Assembly: GCA_946902985.2 (NCBI GenBank) | Contig: OX336397.1 | Coordinates: 150,839,890-150,903,889, forward strand | Length of the DNA stretch: 64,000 nt | Direction: 5' to 3' | Source: Meconema thalassinum | Lineage: Eukaryota; Arthropoda; Insecta; Orthoptera; Tettigoniidae | Part shown: positions 8,458 through 20,838 of the stretch, in pieces | How the letters are laid out: the number at the start of each line of letters is the position of its first letter | How positions within the stretch are numbered: the stretch's first letter is position 1 | Position numbers and translations under genes: made by a program | Notes under the pieces: model-generated | What the model was told of the DNA's origin: nothing | The model's database searches: none | What the model saw: the letters and a program-made list of their open reading frames with translations, nothing else

Positions 8458-11400
8458 GTGGTGTGAGAGTGTGTTGGTGAGGGTGCATGTGAGTGGGCCT
8501 GGTGACAGACTGTTTTAGTGGTAGTATTTGTTGTTGGTGAAACTTTAGTATTTTTTCGTTAGTAGAATTTTGGTATTTAATTGTTAGTAGAAGGTTAGTA
8601 TTTTGTAGTAGAATTGCTCTTTACTTATTCTGAAAGGGAGTAGCAGCCTTTAAGAATAAATCAATTCTTTACTAGTCTAATAGACGGTTAAGATATTGAT
8701 AATATAAGCCAACTAATGGCTACACTGCGTTCTGCTGCACGGCTGAAAGCAACGGGAAACTACAGCCGTAATGCTATTCCCGAGGATATGCACCTCTCTA
8801 TGCATAATTACATGTGATGATGGCCTCCTCCCTTGTAAAATTTCAATCCGGAGGTAAACTAGTCCCCCGTTCGGATCTCCGGGTGGGGACTACACGAGAG
8901 GGGGTTAACATCACAGAAGTGACAAAGAGGAAATCTGACATTCTACGGATCGGAGCGTGGAATGTTAGAAGTCTGCTAGGAAGTTGAAAGTTAGAAAACT
9001 TAGAAAGGGAAATGGATAGGTTGAGGTTGGATTTGGTTGGGATTAGTGAAATGCGCTGCCAGGAAGAACAGGACTTTTGGTCAGGTGACTATAGGGTCAT
9101 TAGCACTAAATCAAACAATGGCCAAGCAGGAGTTGGTCTCATATTGAGTAGGAAACTTGGACAGCGGGTGGAATATTATGAGCAATACAGTGAACGGATT
9201 ATTGTAGCAAAAATCAATACTAAACCTACGTGCACCACAGTGGTACAAGTCTATATGCACACCAGTCAAGCTGATGATGAGGATGTTGAAAAGGTCTACG
9301 AAGAAATAGATGACATTCTGAGGTATATCAAAGGTGATGAAAATGTTATAGTAATGGGAGATTGGAATGCTGTGGTAGGAAAAGGGAGGGAAGGGAAGAT
9401 AGTAGGAGATTTCGGATTAGGTGAAAGGAATGATCGAGGAAGCAGGCGGATGGAACTCTGCACCGAACATGAGTTGGTCATAGCTAACACCTTATTCAAT
9501 AACCACAATAAAAGAATATACACATGGATGAGACCAGGAGATACAGGGCGTTACCAAATCGACTTCATTATGGTCAAGCAGAGATTTTGAAACCAGATTT
9601 TGGATTGTAAAACATATCCTGGTGCTGACATAAACTCTGACCACAATCTGGTTGTAATGAAATGCAGATTAAAGTTGAAGAAACTGAAGAAAAGTCAAAA
9701 GCCAAAAAGGTGGGCAATAGACAGACTGAAAGTAAAGGATGTGAACGAAAGATTCAAGAAGAGTATAAAGGGAGGACTAATCAAAACCCCTAAACAAACT
9801 TCAATTGCAGACGAATGGGCACTTTTGAAGAATGAAATAACAAAATCCGCAGAAGAAAACATTGGTAGGAAAGAAAGATTAGGTACAAAACCGTGGATCA
9901 CTCAGGATATACTAGAATTGATGGATGAAAGGCGGAGACACAAGAATCTAAGAGATGAAGAGGGGAAAGCAGAATACAGACGTCTGAGAAATGAGGTTAA
10001 CAAGAAGTGCAAGGAAGCGAAAGAAGAATGGCTGAAAGAGAAATGTACAGGTATAGAAAAGTGTCTGAAATTAGGAAAAGTAGACACAGCTTATCGAAGG
10101 ATTAAGAATACTTTTGGGGAAAAGAAGACTAAGTGCTGTAATATTAGGGACACAAATGGAAAGCCTCTAACAGGTAGGGAAGAAAAGGTTGAGAGATGGA
10201 AAGCTTACATAGAGTGCTTGTATAAGGGAAAGGAGATTGAGAATCATGTAATGGAAAGGGAGGAGGAAATTGATGAGGATGCAAAAGGAGATTTAATATT
10301 AAGATCAGAATTTGACAGAGCATTAGAGGAATTAGGCAGGAACAAAGCACCAGGCATAGATGGTATACCAATTGAGTTGCTACGCTGCATAGGGGATGAA
10401 GGTCTGATCAGGTTATTTCACTTGGTGTGTAGGATTTATGAGACAGGTGATGTACCCCCTGATTTCAAGAAGAATGTTATCATCCCTATGCCAAAGAAAG
10501 TGGGAGCTGACAGATGTGAAGATTACCGTACAATCAGCTTGATTACTCATGCTTCAAAGATCCTGTCTAGAATAATTTACAAGAGGATTGAAAGCCAGAT
10601 AGAAACGGAGTTGGGTGAAGACCAGTTTGGTTTCAGGAGAAATGTAGGAACAAGGGAAGCTGTACTAAGTCTTAGGCTGATTTTGGAAGGTAGAATAAGG
10701 AAAGATAAGAGAACGTTCATGGCATTTGTAGACTTAGAAAAGGCTTTTGATAACGTTGATTGGACTAAATTGTCTGACATTTTGAAATCTATTGGAATAA
10801 AGTACAGGGATAGAAGGGTGATATACAATCTATACAGAAACCAGACAGCAGTCATTCGAGCTGAAGGATATGAGAGAGAAGCTGGTATTATGAAAGGTGT
10901 AAGGCAAGGCTGCAACTTATCATCCATACTTTTCAATCTTTACATTGAACAAGCAATGAAGGAAATCGGAGAAAAATTTAAAGTGGGAGTGAAGATTCAA
11001 GGAGAAATAATTTCAACTCTGAGATTTTCTGATGACATCGTCATCTTGGCCGACAAGCCTGAGGATTTGAATGAGTTTTTGAATGGTATGGATTCCGTCT
11101 TACGGAAGGACTTCATGATGAAAATTAATAAATGTAAAACAAAAATACTGGAATGCAGCCGAAATAAATCAGAAACCTCAATGGAGATCAAATTGGCAGG
11201 TGAAAAGCTGAAGGAAGTAGGAGACTTCTGTTACTTAGGAAGCAGAATAACCAGTGTTGGACGAAGCAAAGAGGATATAAAAAGTAGGTTGGCTCAGGCA
11301 AGGAAAGCCTTTCTACAAAAAAGGAATCTGTTGACATCGAATATAGATTTAGGTATTAGGAAGTCATTTTTGAAAGCCTTTGTCTGGAGCGTGGCGCTCT

Positions 11401-11820
11401 ATGGAAGTGAAACTTGGACTATTGGTGCAGCAGAAAAGAGGAGAATTGAGGCATTTGAAATGTGGTGTTACAGGAGAATGATGAAGATCAGATGGGTAGA
11501 TAGGGTTACAAAGGAAGAGGTATTAAGGCGAGTGGGAGAGGAGAGATGTTTCTGGCGACTGCTAATGAAGAGAAGAGATAGGTTGGTAGGACACATACTA
11601 AGACACCCAGGAATAGCAAGCTTAGTTATGGAAGGAAGGGTCGAGGACAAGAACTGTAGGGGTAGACCAAGGTTAGAATATGTTAAACAGATTGCCTCGG
11701 ATGTAGGGTGTGGTAGCTATGTAGAGATGAAACGATTAGCTCAGGACAGGGAGGCATGGAGATCTGCATCAAACCAGTCAAAAGACTGAAGACTCAAACA
11801 GCAACATAAATAAATACCTA
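8458..11820 (+). mobile_element. RTE-type LINE (non-LTR retrotransposon)
   Basis: Contains an untranslated leader of a kind typical for insect RTE elements (around 8730-8890, with AAACTAGTCCCCCGTTCGG), one endonuclease-reverse transcriptase frame and a short 3' end with AT-rich repeats (ACATAAATAAATA at 11803-11816). The start is approximate; I could not see a target duplication. It has no first ORF for an RNA-binding protein, as usual in RTE. Confidence 0.8.
8880..11789 (+). pseudogene. RTE endonuclease-reverse transcriptase, two in-frame stops
   Basis: One reading frame from about 8880 to 11789. N-terminal AP-type endonuclease: AWNVRSL near 8955, then DLVGISEMR, VMGDWNAVVG and DFIMVKQRF, and SDHNLV just after the second stop. 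It nicks target DNA to prime reverse transcription. The reverse transcriptase follows: KAPGIDGIP, DYRTISLI, FGFRRNVGTREAV, FVDLEKAFDNVDW, GVRQGCNLSSILFN and the catalytic RFSDDIVIL at 11022-11048. A C-terminal ALYGSETWTI and GRPRLEYVKQI region ends it. Stops: TGA at 8985-8987, and TGA at 9588-9590 after VKQRF, the latter fitting a CGA to TGA change at a CpG. No frameshift is seen in about 2.9 kb, so the copy is young. The motif is FSDD where related elements have FADD; both catalytic Asp are kept. Confidence 0.88.
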
Positions 11821-12590
11821 CCCCACAACAAGGTTAAGTATTTTCCACCAATACCTAGACTGTTAAACAACACCAAGTGTTTCACGCAACGCAGTGTGTT
11901 CAAAAGTAATCACCTAAGTGAGTGTGGAAATGATAATGACATGTCTTTATATATGTTACGTTGCATGTATAATCATTTTTTCCTCACGCTTGAACATTCT
12001 GTTATCGTGCACGTGGACAGCTAACTCCCAAGGTGCCAGGTCAAATTTCACATGATCTTGCATTTTGTCACGTACGAAACAAACAGGATGTAACTTGTTT
12101 AGCGTACATGTCATGTCACACGTGTATGCATGCATTTCGCTCTTCCCTGCCACCACGATTGTCAGATTATTTAACCTTCAAGTGTCATCCGCGTCTTTGT
12201 CATTTTCCATTGCACCTGTTGTCAAGTCAGATCAGCGCATTCCAATAAGCTCAAATGACATTCAACTCCTGCTCGTCTGTCCCCCTCTCCAGCAAGTTTG
12301 TTTTCTGTACTCGCTTCGACCAACATAGAACCAAGTTCTCATCACCGTTTACACGTTAAAGATCCCCTTCAGGGTAAAATATCAGAAAAAAGAACCCTCG
12401 CTCTGTCATAAATAAACCCGCCGAAATATCGATTGTTCTATTAAGCATGGTCATTGTGGTTAGCGACAGGTTCGTTGAAACACACACGCACAAAGCAGTA
12501 TCGTCTCTCTCAACAACCACGCTTCATGAACATTATAAACAGGCAAAGAAAAAAAGTTTTTTCAACATGTATGGCGTTAGGGCCTTTGTG
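11821..12590. other. no recognisable gene
   Basis: Sequence between the LINE and the degenerate repeats. Overlapping short open frames at 12033-12328 and 12447-12812 have no recognisable content. Confidence 0.45.
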
Positions 12591-13580
12591 AATTATTTTT
12601 TTGGAAACAATATCTACCACATTCGAAAGGGGGCGTTAGCCCGAGTCCTAGGACACCTCGTACACGTCTCTAGCGTTATGGGTTTGCGAGATATACCAAA
12701 AAGTCTAAAATCAAGGTTTTACCTCAAAATGGTTTTTCATTCCTGCTCGGCACGAACATCCTCGGCAAGAGGGCAACGCGACGAAAAAATGACACCTCGT
12801 ACAAGTCTCTAGGCTTATTGGTTCGTGAGTTATCAGCAAAAATCACAAAAAACACGTGTTTACCCCAAAATCGAGTTTCCAATTTAAAAAATATTTGTAT
12901 GACGAGTGGTCCATAGCAACGAGGACGGCACTGCGAGTCCATGGACCCCTCGTACACGCCTCTAGCATAATTGGTTCGCGAGATATAGCAAAGAGTCTAA
13001 AATCACGGTTTTACCCCAAAAAAACATGTTTTCAGATTTTCACCTTTTCGACACCTACATTCCCGTAAAGAGCGCAACGAGACGAAAAAACAATCCAAGC
13101 ATGACTCCATCCATTCCAAGGTTGCAGGGGCTCACAACTTCCTAAGTGCCGCAGAACCCCTGACCTAGCACTACTGTCAGGTTTTTATTCTAGAGACTTG
13201 AAATTTATTTTGGATGTAGAGAACATAGGGACCTTTCATTTATGTCAAACAAACCTTTTTGTAGAATTCCTAGTTTCCAAAATATAGGAATTTCAAAATT
13301 ACTCTCTTTTCAAAAAAAACATCAAAAATAATTTTTTTAATAAAAAATAAAGGACATAGAGATCTTTCGTTTGAACCATGGCACAACGTACTACCATGTT
13401 TGGTTTTCAAACTATCACCTGTTTTCGAAAACAAAAATTTTCAATTTTTTTTTGAAAAATATAATAGCCTACATAATCCATAGCAAAGCTCCCGTCAGCC
13501 CGAGTCCAACAACACTTCATTCGTGAATCTCCGGCCACATGTTCGAGAGTTATCGGCAATGTTCGCAGGAAAGTAGGCTG
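12590..13580 (+). repeat. degenerate repeats of about 150-300 bp
   Basis: A phrase of the form CCTCGTACACGTCTCTAG, then a GGTTCGCGAGATATAGCAAA-like phrase, then AGTCTAAAATCACGGTTTTA recurs near 12650-12735, 12790-12870 and 12945-13020. A weaker copy (TTCGAGAGTTATCGGCAA) lies at 13540-13560. The copies are diverged. There is no coding potential. Confidence 0.6.
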
Positions 13581-14300
13581 TGGATTTAAAGCACCACTAC
13601 TCCACTACTCATATGATTAATACCTGAGCCATTTAGTTAAAATTGCTTGTATTGCTTTGTTCAGGCCGTTAATTGATTTCCAACTGAATAGAATAATGAA
13701 GGAAACCTGTGCCAACCGTATGCGAGCACATTGTTTCGTAACATATTCCAACTCATTGTTTAGGCTCTCTTTTATTTGATGGCATTGTCGCAGTGGCTGA
13801 ATCATGACGGTGCGCTTCAAGTAAGTTTGATATTTTACAAATGTTTATATTTTGATAACATAGCTCATATGCTAAACGAGTTCAGGAATGATATTATAAT
13901 GCAGAGAATTCATATATCATTACAAATATCACTCGTATGTACATTTATGTTCGACCCTGACTATTATGTGTTAGAAAACTGTATCATAATGATGGTCATT
14001 ATAACACAATTTTTCATTATGAAACAATTTCTCCCACCAATCACAGCTCAAGAAACAGTTGTTTGACCAATTAGATAAGGTTAGAATCGCACCTGCGTGG
14101 ATTTCCAAGGCCTTCTGAACTGCGTTGCCTAGTGTCATAGTGGGGTAATCGAGAAGGCCATGGTCAAATACAAGGCATTCACTGAGTCTCATGCGCTCTG
14201 TTCAGTACATAAAACTGGCGAAATCTCGATAGATATTTATGAATATTTATCTTCGAACATAACATAGTTATAATAATTATCGTCGAACATAAACAGTCGT
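13581..14300. other. no recognisable gene
   Basis: AT-rich flank. Short frames at 13617-13820 and 13971-14192 show no motif. Confidence 0.45.
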
Positions 14301-14416
14301 ATGCAACTCGCCTATAATGGCAATTAAGACACTCGTATGGAAATTATAAAACTCGCATACGCTCGTTTTATAAATATACTCGTGTCTTTATTATAGCCAT
14401 TATAGGCTCGTTGCAT
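14301..14416. repeat. near-perfect 116-bp palindrome (MITE-like hairpin)
   Basis: Arms of about 52 nt (starting ATGCAACTCGCCTATAATGG and ending CCATTATAGGCTCGTTGCAT) with a loop of 12 bases. A few mismatches and one 2-base offset separate the arms. Confidence 0.8.
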
Positions 14417-14496
14417 AATGTACTATTGAAACACTGCGTGACCACACTAGGCGCTTGAGTTAGCTTTTCACTCTGTACACGTATTCATATCTCTAT

Positions 14497-14500
14497 GATG
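14497..14500. repeat. target-site duplication of Gypsy-A (GATG), left copy
   Basis: GATG immediately precedes the left LTR; GATG at 24221-24224 immediately follows the right LTR. A 4-bp duplication is usual for Ty3/gypsy integration. Confidence 0.85.
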
Positions 14501-16384
14501 TGCACCGCTTGTGCTTTTACGTTAAACAAAATAGCAGAGGCGTGAGGAAATACAGTAGAAGTGAAAACAACACCTTAAACAGGATCGCTAAGGAGCGGGG
14601 AAAGGATGTCTCTTTCGATGCGTGCTGGGCCCAAGATTCCGGATCGAAAGAAAGATGCTTTCCAAAAAAGGAATCGAATGAATTGTTTAAAACAAATCAA
14701 AAGCGGAATTGAAATTATCTAATTGATCGAGGAACCCAGAAGCGTGAAGGTCGTGACTGCGTTACAGTACGAAGCCAAGACCGACGAAATCGGACGAGAG
14801 ATGAGGGAACTTAAAATTACAAATGAAAGAGGACGAAACCAAGTGAACTATTTACTATTGTATTTAAAGTAAACTAAAACAGGTGCGCATAAGAGTAAGG
14901 ATATATCTAAACACAAAATGAAAGGTAAACGTGAAGAGGTATAAAATCGCTTAATAACAAATAAAATAAAATTAATGATTAAAGATGGTACCTAAGAAAG
15001 GGGGACACAAAAACAATCTCAAGAGAAAAGTGTATAAATGAACTTAAGCACTAACAAAGATGAAACAAGATTAATTAAAATGTACTTACAATCAATGTGC
15101 AACTAAACCGTAAGCGCGACTCGATAACCAAAATTTAAAATACAAAAACAAAACAAAAACGAAAAAGATAGAGAGTATGGATGAGTCGAATAAGAGAACA
15201 CCTCTACTTACGAGGATGACCTGGACTAGAATGCCCTTGCCAATGACAGACTTCCAAAAAGCTCATGATGTTGTGAAATCATGGGGTAAGGGGGGGGGGG
15301 GAGTGGTGGGGATGAGAAGGGTGCGTATGTAGGAAACGGGGGTGGGGGTGGGAGAGGGGGGATGACACGGAGTTACGTAATATAACGAAGCCAGAGGAAA
15401 CAACACAAAATTAACACATAAAAATAAAGGAAAATGAGTATTACATTAAATTAATTGACATTACCGGGACAGGAAATGAAAGGAAAGATCGATCAGCTAA
15501 GAAATATGCTTTGTAGGAAAATATAGGCTTACGTAGAGGTAGTTATGTCTAAATATAACGACATACGAAGAAACAAAGGAATTAAGGCATGACGAATGGA
15601 CAGTGACTAACACAAAGACCATCGCTCACACACTTTTCCTAAAACAGAGGGAAGGATCAAATAGGAGGCGAAATGAGACATGGCTCCGTTACTCCAATGA
15701 TACCTTGACCCAAAAAACAAACTCTGATACGACAATCAAATGAAAGATACCTCGAAAGAGTGCACATCAATTTGTGACGTAATACAGAGCGTTGGTAAGC
15801 CTCGCAGAAAAGTAGCATATATTTCAGACCTGAGAGATTTGAGTAAAAATAAAACCGATTACATGAAAGGTAGGGATGACAAATAAACACAGAGGCTTCG
15901 CTAAACTAACGTAAACAAAGGCGAAGGGACTTGGGTTCATGGATCGAATTCACATCATCATAAGAAAGGGAAATTGATAAACTGAAATTCAAAAATGATA
16001 GCATGCCAGATAAAACCAAGTGATCGAATCGTACTTACGTTTAGTTGCGTTGGGCACGGGCGAAAAGCCCGACACACCTAGGCTGTGACCGTTTCACATG
16101 ATGGTCAGAAAGGGAAGGAAGCCACCTTCTCTAAAAGGAACGCAGTAACGCCGCTCGGGAAAAATAAGTCGTAGAACTCCCCCTCTCCAGAACATAAAGG
16201 GGGCCAATGGGAGAAGCAAAGCTTAGTAACAAGTTATGCTTCAACCAATGGTAACACAGTGTCAGTAGGGGTGAAAAGTTTCACCACCTGACGAAACATT
16301 TACGCAGAATTACAAAGTTTGAACGCAGTAGGTGAGACAGAGAAACGTATGTCACAATAATGCGACATGAAGGAAATGATGATG

Positions 16385-16441
<57 letters not shown>

Positions 16442-16476
16442 TGACAAAAAATAATGAACCTGATAAAAACGGTTCA
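14501..16476 (-). repeat. Gypsy-A 3' LTR (1976 bp)
   Basis: Plus-strand TGCACCGC...GGTTCA. By eye against the right LTR I found one substitution (C at 15750, T at 23494) and one homopolymer difference (12 versus 13 G near 15289). Contains an (AAT)n tract at about 16386-16440. Short open frames inside are duplicated only because the LTRs are identical. Confidence 0.93.
16386..16440. repeat. (AAT)n microsatellite inside the Gypsy-A LTR
   Basis: About 18 trinucleotide units. The same tract, apparently of equal length, is in the other LTR at about 24129-24184. Confidence 0.9.
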
Positions 16477-16500
16477 AAATTCCCCTGCTCTCCCAAAAAA
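16477..16500 (-). other. polypurine-rich segment next to the Gypsy-A 3' LTR
   Basis: The minus strand reads GGGAGAGCAGGGGAATTT directly before the 3' LTR start. This is where plus-strand DNA synthesis would be primed. Confidence 0.55.
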
Positions 16501-17662
16501 AAGGAATTTTCCTGGCCATGGAAATTTCTTTTTTCGTACAAAAAGAGAGGAAAAATATGTAAAGGGGGAAAAAATTGAATACTAAAAAAAAATTGGGTAC
16601 TAAGGACCTCTAGGAGAATACAAAAAAAATGAACAGTTGACTAATCTGACCGTGAAATGAAGGTGGTACCCCCTTCATTGCTCGTCAACACTAGCCACTA
16701 ACGTCAAAAGTACTGCGTTCAAAAAGAAATACAGTGAGTTCATATATTAAATAGTGATCATTGTTCTTGCTAGTTCATGATGATGCGGATGTCGAAATCT
16801 TCAAGATGGACGTTACCTCGGGACTGCAAATCTCTCCAGCCTCTGATGAGAAAAGATAGACAAAGTTAAATCGTGATCACATTTTAAAAAAAATACATTT
16901 GGGACACCCTGTATATAGGACCTTTCGTTGCGTCAACGAGGAATATGCAATAGTGTCATAATGTCTTCGAAAGGGAAAGTACTCTCCTTTTCAGCTGCTG
17001 AAAAATAAAGCCATGTATAGACCCAGTGAAGGGTGACTGGTCCGTTAACGAGTTCCGAGAAGACCCTCAGCTGTGTTAGCTCAGGTACACAAAGGTTGTT
17101 TGTTGTCACTCGCCAGCCCTCTGGATGGTTGCTAGACAATACACGATATGCTGAGAACACTTGACAATTTAAAACCTAACAAAATATATGACTTCACAAT
17201 AAATATCAAAATCAAGATGACACTAAGGTGCATGATATCTCAAAACCATGACACAAAAAGTCAATTACATGAATAAATGTAAAATAAATACCAAGTTCCT
17301 ACAAGGTCAAACAGGAAGTGTTGAAGGGTCCTTGTCTGTCGTCGAACAATAGGAGTTAAGCCGAGGGGCAGTGCAAAAGAGGAGTAGGGGTGGTTTGCAA
17401 ATAGTGACCGACCAGGTATATACTGACGGCCTCAGGCAAAGATATAGTTTGACAGAGATGTCAAGTATACACGACACACTCGCGTACGAGAAAAAGGCCA
17501 CGGGTGTCTCCTGTCTTGTCACAGGAATAAATGAAAAGGAAGCACACGAATTAAGATCAGAATAGGCTCACATGCTAGGTTGGCTATTAAGGATCTCGGG
17601 CATCCAATTAGAATAAAAGGAAAACAAAAACACAACATTATAGCGAGGCGAAATTCACAAGA
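16501..17662. other. Gypsy-A 3' noncoding region
   Basis: Lies between the pol stop and the 3' LTR. Minus-strand open frames of 75 and 71 codons (16933-17160, 17307-17522) have no membrane or envelope features. The phrase GGGACACCCTGTATATAGGA at about 16901-16920 is a common piece of insect transposon ends and may mark an old insertion. Confidence 0.6.
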
Positions 17663-20600
17663 TCATTTGACAAATTTTTTCAACTGCGTGACGTGGGCCG
17701 AAGTCACTGAATTATCGTGATCGTCCACTAACTCAACTGAGACAGGATTTAAAAAGCGTGAAATAGTCTTGGGAGTTGACCAACGTAAGCACAGCTTACT
17801 GGAAATATGTTTGGTAGCGTCACTCAAAGGATGTAAACGACACAAAACTTTGTCCCCAATTTGGAATTTAACATCATGACGGCCTAAGTTGTAGCGCTTC
17901 GCTACTCTGGCTTTTGCTTTCTTGAGGTGACCGGTAGCGATGGCCCATTTTTGAGCAACAGAGGTAGCGCGAGAGGGTTCGGAAAGATATTCAATATTCC
18001 ATTTGAGCAGCAAGGGGTCGACAAGCGACCGGCCTAGGAATAATTCCGCTGGAGTAGTTTGAACGGACGAATGGAAAGAGGTATTGAACCCGAGACTGAA
18101 ATACTGTAGGTTCGTATCCCAGGAGGTTTGATCGGCATTGTGAAAAGCGGACATACAAGCCTTCAAGTTTTTGTGAAAACGCTCTACGTGATTTCCCTGC
18201 GGTCGATACGGTGACAAGAAAATATGTTGGATGCCCCAGTTAAATACCATAGTTTCAAAGGCTTTGGAACGGAATACAGAGGCGTTATCTGACACAAGGT
18301 ACTTGGGAGGACCAAAAACTCCAAATATATATCTAGACAAGAAATGGATAGTAGTCTGAGAAGTGATATTCTTTACTGGGAATAACCAAATAAACTTCGA
18401 AAAACCATCAATGACAGTTAAAATGGCTTGATTGCCAGATTTTGATCTCACGACTGGACCAAAGTAATCAATGAAAAGGCGTTCGCCGGGACGAGTGACG
18501 ATACCAGCTTGGTGGAAGCCTACACGAGTGTTCTGGGCAGGTTTAGAACGCTGGCAGGTTAAACATCTTCTGACATGAGCAAAAGCATCTACTTTAATTG
18601 AGGGCCAATAAAATTCACCGGATATCTTACGGAAAGTGCGCTGCATCCCTGCATGAGTTCCCAGTGCAGAATCATGATAATATGTCAAAAGCATATCACG
18701 TACTGCTAATGGAGCAAAAATTCTAAATTTAGAAGAGTTAGGAAGAACATAGCCAATAACATCATTTCGAACACAAAAGTTGCTTACTGCCGGATCTTTG
18801 TTTGCAATTTTTGCACGGAGGTCAGTGCAAAATGGATCCTCAGACTGGAATTTCCGGATATCCACAAAAGACCAAGGACAATGTTGCAATAGGAAAAGAT
18901 TTTCTTGAAGTGGTGTACTGATAGAAACGCTCTCGATTGGAGTCCTAGGGGTCTCTTCAAACATGCGTGACAGGCAGTCTGCTACCGGGTTCTCGCTCCC
19001 TTTTACGTGGATGATATCAAACTTAAAAGATGACAACCTCAAAATCCACCTGTTGATGCGTCCAAGCTTTTTCACGTGAGAAAGACTCCATTTCAAAGCC
19101 TCATTGTCGGTAAAAACAGTAAAGTGACGGTGTTCCAGAAAGGTCCTGAATTTTTCACATCCAAATACCACAGCAAGACTTTCCTTCTCGAAAATTGAGT
19201 AACGTCGTTCATGTTGATTTAACATACGACTCGCGAAGGCCACTGGTGCAAATTTTCCATCCACACGCTGGCTCAAAACACTAGAAATGGCCAAATCACT
19301 GGCGTCACAATGTAAAAAGAAAGCTGATTCGAAATCAGGCGTGTGCAGTACTGGTGCAGACATAAGGGCTTCTTTCAAAACATTGAAAGCTTTGTCCTGT
19401 TCTGGCCCCCACACAAATTTCACATTCTTCTTTTTGAGAGCATTTAGAGGTGCCGAAATGTCAGAGAAGTTTTTGATAAAACGAGAATAGAACGTGAACA
19501 TACCCATTACTCTTCTCAAGGCCCTAATTGTGGTGGGTACAGGTAACTGCTGAATGCAATCTGCGCGCTCGGGTATGACACGGATACCATCGGCTGACAG
19601 AATGTGACCCAGAAATTTAATTTGAGTACAGCCCAAAGAGGTCTTTTTTGGATTGATAGTGAGGCCGGCCTTCCTGAGGCGGGAGAAAACTTCCCTAAGA
19701 TGAACGACATGCTCCTCAAAAGATCTGCTGTATACGACTAAATCGTCAAGATAATTAAATACAAAATTGAACTTCAGGTCTCCCAAGATGTCGTCTAGCA
19801 CGCGACTGAGGACTTGTGCACCAACAGCTACACCCATCGGAAGACGTTTGAAATTATATAACCCGAAAGGGGTGTTAAAAGCAGTGAAGTCGCGACTCTC
19901 AGCATCCAAAGGAATCTGATAATAGGCACTATTTAGATCAATCATCGAATACACATTGGCCCCGTGGAAATGTTGAAAAGCACTCTCAATAGTAGGCAGT
20001 GGGAAATTATCAAAGACTACCTTCTTGTTCAATTTTCGGTAGTCTACGACTAGCCGGTACTCGCCTTCTTCTTTCTTGGGAATTAAGAAAGCAGGAGACC
20101 CATAAGCTGATTTGGAAGGAACTACTACTCCCCGATCTTGCAAATCATTGATATACTTTTTCATGGCCAAGAGCTTGGGCGGATTACAAGGAAACGGAGG
20201 ACTTCGAACAGGTACATTGTCACTCAAGTCAATGTGGCATTCGTGATTTACAGCAGAACCTAAATCTTCTGTGAGGACATCAGAAAATTCCTCAACTAAA
20301 TCGTTCAGAGTATCACGTTGCTCGGACATCAAAGTTAATGGAAGATGTACGGAAAATACAGGAGACACATCAACGTAGTTAGAAGTACATTCTTCAAAGG
20401 GGAACATTTTATCTGAGCGAAATTTGAAACAAAATGAATCGTTAATAAAATCCAACTGCATACCAGTTTTATGCATAAAGTCAATTCCTAAAATACATTG
20501 AGTGGAGAGATTGTTAACCACATGAAAAACATGTTTCCAAGAAAATCCGTGAATTTGAATGCGACATAGAATAGTTTCGGCAACGTCGATAACTGACGAT

Positions 20601-20838
20601 CCCGCAGAGAGGAACTGACATTTATTCTGTACGGGGTGTTTTTGCGAAGATCGAATGCTATCTGCCACTGAACGGTGGATGAAACTTCTGGTGGCGCCTG
20701 TATCCAAAATAGCAGGTGCCGAGACATTATCGAAATTTACTGAGACTCCTGGTTGTAACACAACATCGAAATTAGATGCATTGTCAAGTTTGGATGGAGG
20801 ACTGCTCCGGGAGTCGAACTCAGAACACCTCCCTATGA
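17663..20838 (-). CDS. pol: Gypsy-A pol polyprotein (PR-RT-RNase H-IN)
   Basis: Makes the element's protease, reverse transcriptase, RNase H and integrase. The conceptual frame from the GTG at 20761 has 1032 codons and is open further back to the gag stop region. Protease: LDTGATRSF, catalytic DTG at residues 20-22. Reverse transcriptase: PSKSAYGSPAFLIPKK, MIDLNSAYYQIPL, then YLDD at 337-340. RNase H: FFLHCDASDLAISSVLSQ, near residue 470. Integrase: an HHCC zinc domain (H...H, CLTCQRSK), catalytic FIDYFGP, VSDNAS and NHVERF, and a C-terminal module with KLCLRWSTPKTISRF. All catalytic residues are present with no stop or frameshift. The frame is -1 relative to gag, so expression by -1 frameshifting near the gag stop is likely. 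Confidence 0.95.

Noticed and set aside
14500..14712. Identical 70- and 77-codon frames in both Gypsy-A LTRs (14500-14712 and 22243-22455; 15657-15890 and 23401-23634)
   Set aside because: They are identical only because the LTRs are. No motif is present, and the plus-strand frame is antisense to the element.
16360..16578. Frame encoding a long Asn run (and a Leu run on the opposite strand)
   Set aside because: Translation of an (AAT)n microsatellite in the LTR.
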